From positions 186,001 through 250,000 of the forward strand of contig DATHBD010000060.1 of NCBI GenBank assembly GCA_035296325.1: 64,000 nt of DNA, written 5' to 3'. The stretch comes from DATHBD01 sp035296325. GTDB lineage: Bacteria > Actinomycetota > Actinomycetes > Mycobacteriales > Micromonosporaceae. Both the position numbers and the translations under genes were made by a program. Under the pieces are notes generated by a model that saw only the letters and a list, made by a program, of their open reading frames with translations, made no database searches and had not been told where the DNA came from. This document shows positions 59,828 through 64,000 of this stretch, piece after piece. Numbering within the stretch: position 1 is the stretch's first letter; the number at the start of each line of letters is the position of its first letter.

Positions 59828-59890
59828 TTACTTGACGACCGGCTAGTGAGCAGCATACCGTACGGGTGTCACTAGCCGGTCGGCAAGTAA
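59828..59890. promoter_or_regulatory. Doubled TetR operator in inverted orientation
   Basis: A 22-base arm at 59828-59849 (TTACTTGACGACCGGCTAGTGA with one change) recurs inverted at 59869-59890. Each arm holds an imperfect palindrome ACTTGCC-N4-GGCTAGT. The 19-base spacer contains CCGTACGG. Binding at both sites would block both divergent promoters. Confidence 0.75.
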
Positions 59891-59910
59891 GCCCAGAACG
59901 GGGTAAGCCG

Positions 59911-61470
59911 ATGTCCGAAGCCACCACATCGACTGTTCCGCGACCCAATCTCCGGGTGGTGCTACCTGGCCTGATGCTGGCCATGCTGCTGGCGATGCTG
60001 GACAACATGATCGTCAGCACCGCGCTGCCGCGGATCGTGGGCGAGCTGTCCGGTCTGGACCACTTCTCGTGGGTGGTCACCGCGTACATCCTCGGCATGA
60101 CCGTGTCCACGCCCATCTGGGGCAAGCTCGGCGACCTGTACGGCCGCAAGACCGTCTTCCTGACCGCCATCGTGGTGTTCCTGATCGGCTCCGCGCTCTG
60201 CGGCATGTCGCAGTCGATGGAGCAGCTCATCGGGTTCCGGGCGCTGCAGGGCCTGGGCGCGGGCGGGCTGATGGTCAGCGTCATGGCGATCATCGGCGAC
60301 CTGGTGCCGCCCCGCGAGCGCGGGAAGTACCAGGGTCAGATCGCCGCCGTGATGGCGATCGCGATGATCGCGGGACCCCTGGTCGGTGGCTTCATCACCG
60401 ACAACCTGTCGTGGCGCTGGGCCTTCTACGTCAACCTGCCGCTGGGTGGGATCGCACTGCTGGTGTTGATCGCCACGCTGCGCCTGCCGAAGTACCGCAC
60501 CGAGCACCGCATCGACTGGGTGGGTGCCGTGCTGCTCTCGGTGGGCATCACCGCGCTCGTGCTGATCACCACCTGGGGCGGCAGTCAGTACGCCTGGGCG
60601 TCGGCAGAGATTCTCGGCCTGGCCGCCCTGGCCGCGGTCACGCTGGCCCTCTTCCTGGTGGTTGAGCGGCGGGTGCCGGAGCCGATCATTCCGCTGCGCA
60701 CGTTCGCCAACCGGAACTTCTCCCTGGTGGCCGTCATGGGCTTCCTGGTCGGGTTCGCCATGTTCGGCGCGGTGGCGTTTCTCCCGCTGTACCAGCAGAC
60801 CGTGCAGGGGGCCTCGGCCACGGGCAGCGGACTCCTGCTCCTGCCGATGATGGCCGGCCTGCTCGTCACGTCGGTGATCGGCGGCAAAATGATCACCAAG
60901 ACGGGCCGCTACAAGGCCGTCCCGGTGCTCGGCGGCGTGGTGATGGCGATCGGGATGGTGCTGCTGTCGCTGCTGGACGAGCACACCTCCAAGACGCTGT
61001 CCTCGGCGTACATGCTGGTGCTGGGCATCGGCATGGGTGGCCTGATGCAGACCACGATGCTGATCGCACAGAACAGCGTGGCGCAGCGCGATCTCGGCGT
61101 GGCGAGCAGCGTGGCGACGTTCTGCCGATCGATCGGCGGCTCCTTCGGGGTGGCGCTGTTCGGGGCGATCTTCAGCCACCGCCTGCAGGACGACCTCGCC
61201 GCGAAGCTTGGCCCGGCGGCGGTGGGGTTGACCGACGGCGGCGCCGAACTCGACCCGGGGATGCTGGATCGGCTGGACGCGCCGGTGCGGGAGGCGTTCC
61301 TGCACGCCGTGGCGTTCGCCACCTCGGGGGTCTTCGGCTGGGCGGTGCTCTTCGCAGTGGCGGTGCCTGTGCTCGCGATCTTCATCAAGGAGGTGCCGCT
61401 GCGCGGGTACGGCGACGGTGCGGCGTCGGACGCGAAGGCAGAACTCGTGGAGCCCGCCGTCACCGCGTAG
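59911..61470 (+). CDS. MFS drug exporter of the DHA2 (EmrB/QacA) type
   Basis: 519 residues from ATG 59911 with about 14 hydrophobic helices. Motif A GKLGDLYGRKTVFLTA in loop 2-3, motif C-like ALQGLGAGGLMVSVMAI and DNMIVSTALPRIVGEL in helix 1, as in 14-TM H+/drug antiporters. It is likely a proton-driven exporter of hydrophobic or cationic drugs, induced by ligands that release the TetR repressor encoded divergently. Confidence 0.9.
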   Translation: MSEATTSTVPRPNLRVVLPGLMLAMLLAMLDNMIVSTALPRIVGELSGLDHFSWVVTAYILGMTVSTPIWGKLGDLYGRKTVFLTAIVVFLIGSALCGMSQSMEQLIGFRALQGLGAGGLMVSVMAIIGDLVPPRERGKYQGQIAAVMAIAMIAGPLVGGFITDNLSWRWAFYVNLPLGGIALLVLIATLRLPKYRTEHRIDWVGAVLLSVGITALVLITTWGGSQYAWASAEILGLAALAAVTLALFLVVERRVPEPIIPLRTFANRNFSLVAVMGFLVGFAMFGAVAFLPLYQQTVQGASATGSGLLLLPMMAGLLVTSVIGGKMITKTGRYKAVPVLGGVVMAIGMVLLSLLDEHTSKTLSSAYMLVLGIGMGGLMQTTMLIAQNSVAQRDLGVASSVATFCRSIGGSFGVALFGAIFSHRLQDDLAAKLGPAAVGLTDGGAELDPGMLDRLDAPVREAFLHAVAFATSGVFGWAVLFAVAVPVLAIFIKEVPLRGYGDGAASDAKAELVEPAVTA

Positions 61471-61491
61471 TGCGGTCGCCGGTACGCCAGC

Positions 61492-61950
61492 TCAGGAAGG
61501 GCGTACCTCGATCACGGCGGGCTTGTCGGAGCGCAGATCAGCGCCGGCGAAGGTCGCCGCGGGCCGGGTGCCCACCACGATCACGTACTGCTGCTGCTCG
61601 CCGGGCACATTGCGGATCTGGAACGGGAAGTTGCACCGCGATCCCCCGATCCCAGCCGGGTCCGCCGCGAGCACCCCGTCCCCGAGGGTGCCGGTCACGA
61701 CCACCGCTCCGGTGGAATCGCCCGGGTCGCCGACCCGGACCGGGCCGCCCGCGACGATGTCGGGGACCGAGGGCGGCGCCTGGCATGCCGAGCCCGCGGT
61801 GCCGGCGGACACACCGGCGACGCTGACATAGCCGTTCAGGACGAATCCGGACGGCTTCGTGCGACTGGCGTCGCCGGCCGCGATGAAGCCGCATCCACCG
61901 GTCACCAGCCCAGCCGCGACCAACACACTCAGGGTTCTCAACCAGCGCAC
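61492..61950 (-). CDS. Predicted lipoprotein, function unknown
   Basis: 152 residues starting GTG 61950 with a signal peptide (MRWLRTLSVLVAAGLVTGGC) whose lipobox-like VTGGC is weak at position -3 but has Cys at +1. The mature part is Gly/Ser/Asp-rich (SACQAPPSVPDIVAGGPVRV) with two more Cys, ending FAGADLRSDKPAVIEV. Divergent from pdtaS with only 40 bases between. Confidence 0.7.
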   Translation of the reverse strand: MRWLRTLSVLVAAGLVTGGCGFIAAGDASRTKPSGFVLNGYVSVAGVSAGTAGSACQAPPSVPDIVAGGPVRVGDPGDSTGAVVVTGTLGDGVLAADPAGIGGSRCNFPFQIRNVPGEQQQYVIVVGTRPAATFAGADLRSDKPAVIEVRPS

Positions 61951-61990
61951 CGCACGAACGGTACTCCCGCGGCGTGGCACTCTGGGGTGC

Positions 61991-63472
61991 GTGTCCACGC
62001 TGCGTGATCTCGTCGAGGAGCACACCGCCCTCGAACGGGTCGACATCGAGCACCTGCACCGCCTGGCCGGCGAGTGGCAGCTGGTGTCCGACCTCTCCTT
62101 CGCCGACCTGCTGATGTGGGTGCCCACCGGTGGCTCCGGCAACTTCCTCTGCGTCGCGCAGGTCCGGCCCACCACCGCGCCGACGGCGTACCAGGACGAC
62201 CAGGTCGGCCACCGGGCCAGCGGTCCGGAGGCCGCGCATCTGGCCGTGGCCCGCGCCCAGGGCAGGATCTGGCGGGAGGGCGACCCGGTCTGGTACGGGG
62301 ACACCCCGGCGCGGCACGAGGCGGTGCCGGTGCGGGGGCCCGGCGGTTCGGGTGTGATCGCGGTGATCGGGCGGGACACCAACCTCCTCACCGCCCGTAC
62401 GCCGAGCCAGTTGGAGCTCAACTACCTCACCACGGCGGACGACCTGGCGCAGATGATCGCCGACGGCGCGTTCCCGCCTCAGATCCACCCTGGCGAAACG
62501 ACGAGTGCGCCACGGGTCGGCGACGGGCTGATCCGGTTGGACGCCAGCGGGAACGTGACCTATGCCAGCCCGAATGCCCAGTCGGCGTACCGTCGGCTGG
62601 GTCGCGCCGCGCACCTGGTCGGTGAGGACCTGGCGGCGCTCACCGGCCGCCTCGCCGCCGACCCGCTGGAGGGCAGCGACGCCAGCGAACGGATCGCCAC
62701 GGCGCTGCGCGGCGACGCCCCGCCGCGCAAGGAGATCGAGGCGCGCGGCGCCACGGTGTTGATGCGGGCGTTGCCGCTGATGCCGGCCGGCGTCCCGATC
62801 GGCGCGCTGGTGCTGGTCCGCGACATCACCGAGGTCCGGCGACGGGATCGCCAGCTGGTCACCAAGGACGCCACCATCCGGGAGATCCACCATCGGGTGA
62901 AGAACAACCTGCAGACCGTCGCGGCGCTGCTGCGCCTGCAGGCCCGGCGGGTGGGGCAGCCGGCGGCGCGCGCGGCGCTGGAGGAGTCGGTGCGGCGGGT
63001 GGCGTCGATCGCGCTGGTTCACGAGACGCTGTCGATGTCGTCGGAGGAGGCGGTGGAGTTCGACGGGATCGTCGACCGGGTCTCGGCGACAGCGGCCGAG
63101 CTCGCCGCGCCGGAATCGCAGGTCATCCTGCGGCGGGAGGGCACCTTCGGGGTGGTGCCCGCCGAGATCGCCACACCACTGGTGATGGTCCTCAACGAGT
63201 TGTTGCAGAATGCCGTCGAGCACGCGTACGGCCCCGGGTCGAGCGGCGAGGTGGTGGTCTCCGCGCACCGGTTCCGGGGGCAGCTGCACGTGACGGTCGC
63301 TGACGAAGGCAAGGGGCTGCCGGCCGGGTTCCGGCTCGACGCCAGCGAGCGGCTCGGGCTGCAGATCGTACGTACCCTGGCCACCAATGAACTCCAGGGG
63401 ACCATCGAACTCCGCCCGCGGGCCGGCGGGGGCACCGAGGCGGTACTCGTCGTGCCGTATGCCAAGAAGTGA
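61991..63472 (+). CDS. pdtaS: PdtaS-type sensor histidine kinase (HisKA_2)
   Basis: 493 residues from GTG 61991 (upstream extension to 61859 rejected). N-terminal GAF-like domain (residues 15-150), PAS (about 170-280), then a HisKA_2 dimerisation helix with phospho-His in REIHHRVKNNLQTVAALLRL and an HWE/HATPase_c (LVMVLNELLQNAVEHAYG, VADEGKGLPAGF, LGLQIVRTL). Its partner in mycobacteria is the ANTAR response regulator PdtaR, not encoded here. Soluble; corresponds to Rv3220c. Confidence 0.9.
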   Translation: MSTLRDLVEEHTALERVDIEHLHRLAGEWQLVSDLSFADLLMWVPTGGSGNFLCVAQVRPTTAPTAYQDDQVGHRASGPEAAHLAVARAQGRIWREGDPVWYGDTPARHEAVPVRGPGGSGVIAVIGRDTNLLTARTPSQLELNYLTTADDLAQMIADGAFPPQIHPGETTSAPRVGDGLIRLDASGNVTYASPNAQSAYRRLGRAAHLVGEDLAALTGRLAADPLEGSDASERIATALRGDAPPRKEIEARGATVLMRALPLMPAGVPIGALVLVRDITEVRRRDRQLVTKDATIREIHHRVKNNLQTVAALLRLQARRVGQPAARAALEESVRRVASIALVHETLSMSSEEAVEFDGIVDRVSATAAELAAPESQVILRREGTFGVVPAEIATPLVMVLNELLQNAVEHAYGPGSSGEVVVSAHRFRGQLHVTVADEGKGLPAGFRLDASERLGLQIVRTLATNELQGTIELRPRAGGGTEAVLVVPYAKK

Positions 63473-63636
63473 GAACGCGGGTCCGGACCAGTCGCCGGCA
63501 GGCTCGCAGTAGCCCGCAAGAAGGTCTGTATTTCCTACCGGGTAAGGGGTACATTGGTGGGACGGGCGCTCCACCCAATGGGATGGCGGTTCCGCGGGCA
63601 TGGCAATCCGCCAGCCGGCGTGACAGAATAGCGCCT
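63473..63636 (+). other. Upstream region of the leader-peptide transcript
   Basis: No gene. It contains an AT-richer patch with an imperfect palindrome, CCTACCGGGTAAGG (63534-63547), and a -10-like CAGAAT (63624-63629) 7 bases before the leader-peptide ATG. Confidence 0.35.
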
Positions 63637-63720
63637 ATGCACGCTGTGGAATTGCGGCTCGTCAGCCGCCGGCACGTCGACTTCGGTCGCGTCCGCAGCG
63701 CCATGTGTCCGGCCTTCTGA
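63637..63720 (+). CDS. Cys-containing leader peptide, 27 aa (regulatory uORF)
   Basis: ATG 63637 to TGA 63720, MHAVELRLVSRRHVDFGRVR then SAMCPAF. The RRHVD...RV.SA.C pattern with a late Cys recurs in short leader peptides ahead of sulphur-assimilation genes in actinobacteria, where slow decoding of Cys codons is thought to sense cysteine supply. A -10-like CAGAAT ends 7 bases upstream. Too short for the usual gene size but conserved in pattern. Confidence 0.6.
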   Translation: MHAVELRLVSRRHVDFGRVRSAMCPAF

Positions 63721-63822
63721 CGCCGCCCACCCTTTTCTTTCCGGGCGCGCGCATGCGCCGGGCTGTTGAGTAATCAAAGTCGATCGGCGTCGCGCGTCCC
63801 CGCCTTCCAGGAGGACAGCCGA

Positions 63823-64000
63823 ATGACGGTCAGCACCGCCGCGCCGCACGATGCCACCGGCGAGCCAACGCGCACCGGGGTCGTGCCAGCAGCGGCCGTG
63901 CCACCAGCTGACGCCGCAGCGGCCGGGGACGCGGCCCGCGTGGCGCGACCCGTCCGGGCGGCCGGCACCCGGACCGTCGGCGCCGCCAGTTCCCGGGCTG
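63823..64000 (+). CDS. Hypothetical protein, 5' part only (cut by window end)
   Basis: ATG 63823 with AGGAGG about 10 bases upstream starts a frame open to the end, 59 residues: MTVSTAAPHDATGEPTRTGV, then Ala/Pro/Val-rich sequence. It is disordered and gives no family. The leader peptide 102 bases upstream suggests it could be a cysteine- or sulphur-responsive gene, for example a transporter or biosynthetic enzyme; this is inference. Confidence 0.5.
   Translation, partial: MTVSTAAPHDATGEPTRTGVVPAAAVPPADAAAAGDAARVARPVRAAGTRTVGAASSRA

Noticed and set aside
1..64000. CRISPR arrays, rRNA genes, tmRNA, insertion sequences
   Set aside because: No regular repeat-spacer pattern, no rRNA or tmRNA segment and no transposase with terminal repeats was found on reading through.

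Overview
The window is chromosomal DNA of a high-GC actinomycete, most likely Micromonosporaceae (Micromonospora-like). Support: strong G/C third positions, actinobacterial-only genes (adnAB, uvrD2 with a Cys4/HRDC tail, whiB7, mycoredoxin, sigH/rsrA, pdtaS), many start codons 6-7 bases after a TANNNT -10 element (leaderless mRNAs), and gene order recalling two Mycobacterium tuberculosis neighbourhoods (about Rv3193c-Rv3202c and Rv3220c-Rv3228). The assignment rests on remembered family features; no search was run.

Region 1 (1-28.4 kb) is conserved core: two LOG-family proteins, an NTF2-like protein, the AdnA/AdnB double-strand-break resection helicase-nuclease, a catalytic/non-catalytic M16 peptidase pair, a NudC-type Nudix hydrolase without its zinc ribbon, a Tat-type secreted protein, mycoredoxin, UvrD2, WhiB7 with an attenuator leader, an ABC1 kinase coupled to a cyclodehydratase-like protein, a YgjP-like peptidase, a Zincin_2 protein, a PDZ-Lon protease and a UPF0182 membrane protein.

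Region 2 (28.5-46.5 kb) is accessory. It starts at an initiator tRNA-fMet followed by a terminator and att-like short repeats, then lower-GC DNA with an SDR and an HTH/TPR regulator. Next comes a tight operon (32.2-36.8 kb): GT-B glycosyltransferase, thymidylate-synthase homologue, nucleoside-diphosphate kinase homologue, radical SAM enzyme, DEDDh exonuclease, followed by a Nudix hydrolase. The synthase homologue has Asp where thymidylate synthases have the uracil-reading Asn, as in (d)CMP hydroxymethylases, so the operon may make a modified cytidine nucleotide. This is the best candidate for an undescribed system. Two APH-fold kinases, a secreted HExxH protein, DJ-1/GlxA regulators, a response regulator, and a flavin reductase / alpha-oxoamine synthase / GNAT cluster follow.

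Region 3 (46.7-64 kb) returns to core: a membrane GGDEF-EAL protein with a degenerate GGDEF, hisN, rsgA (apparently starting at CTG) coupled to aroA, an SRAP protein, a WhiB protein, sigH-rsrA with a SigH-type promoter far upstream, a biotinyl-domain protein, a TetR/MFS pair with a doubled operator, pdtaS, and a Cys-containing leader peptide ahead of a gene cut by the window end.
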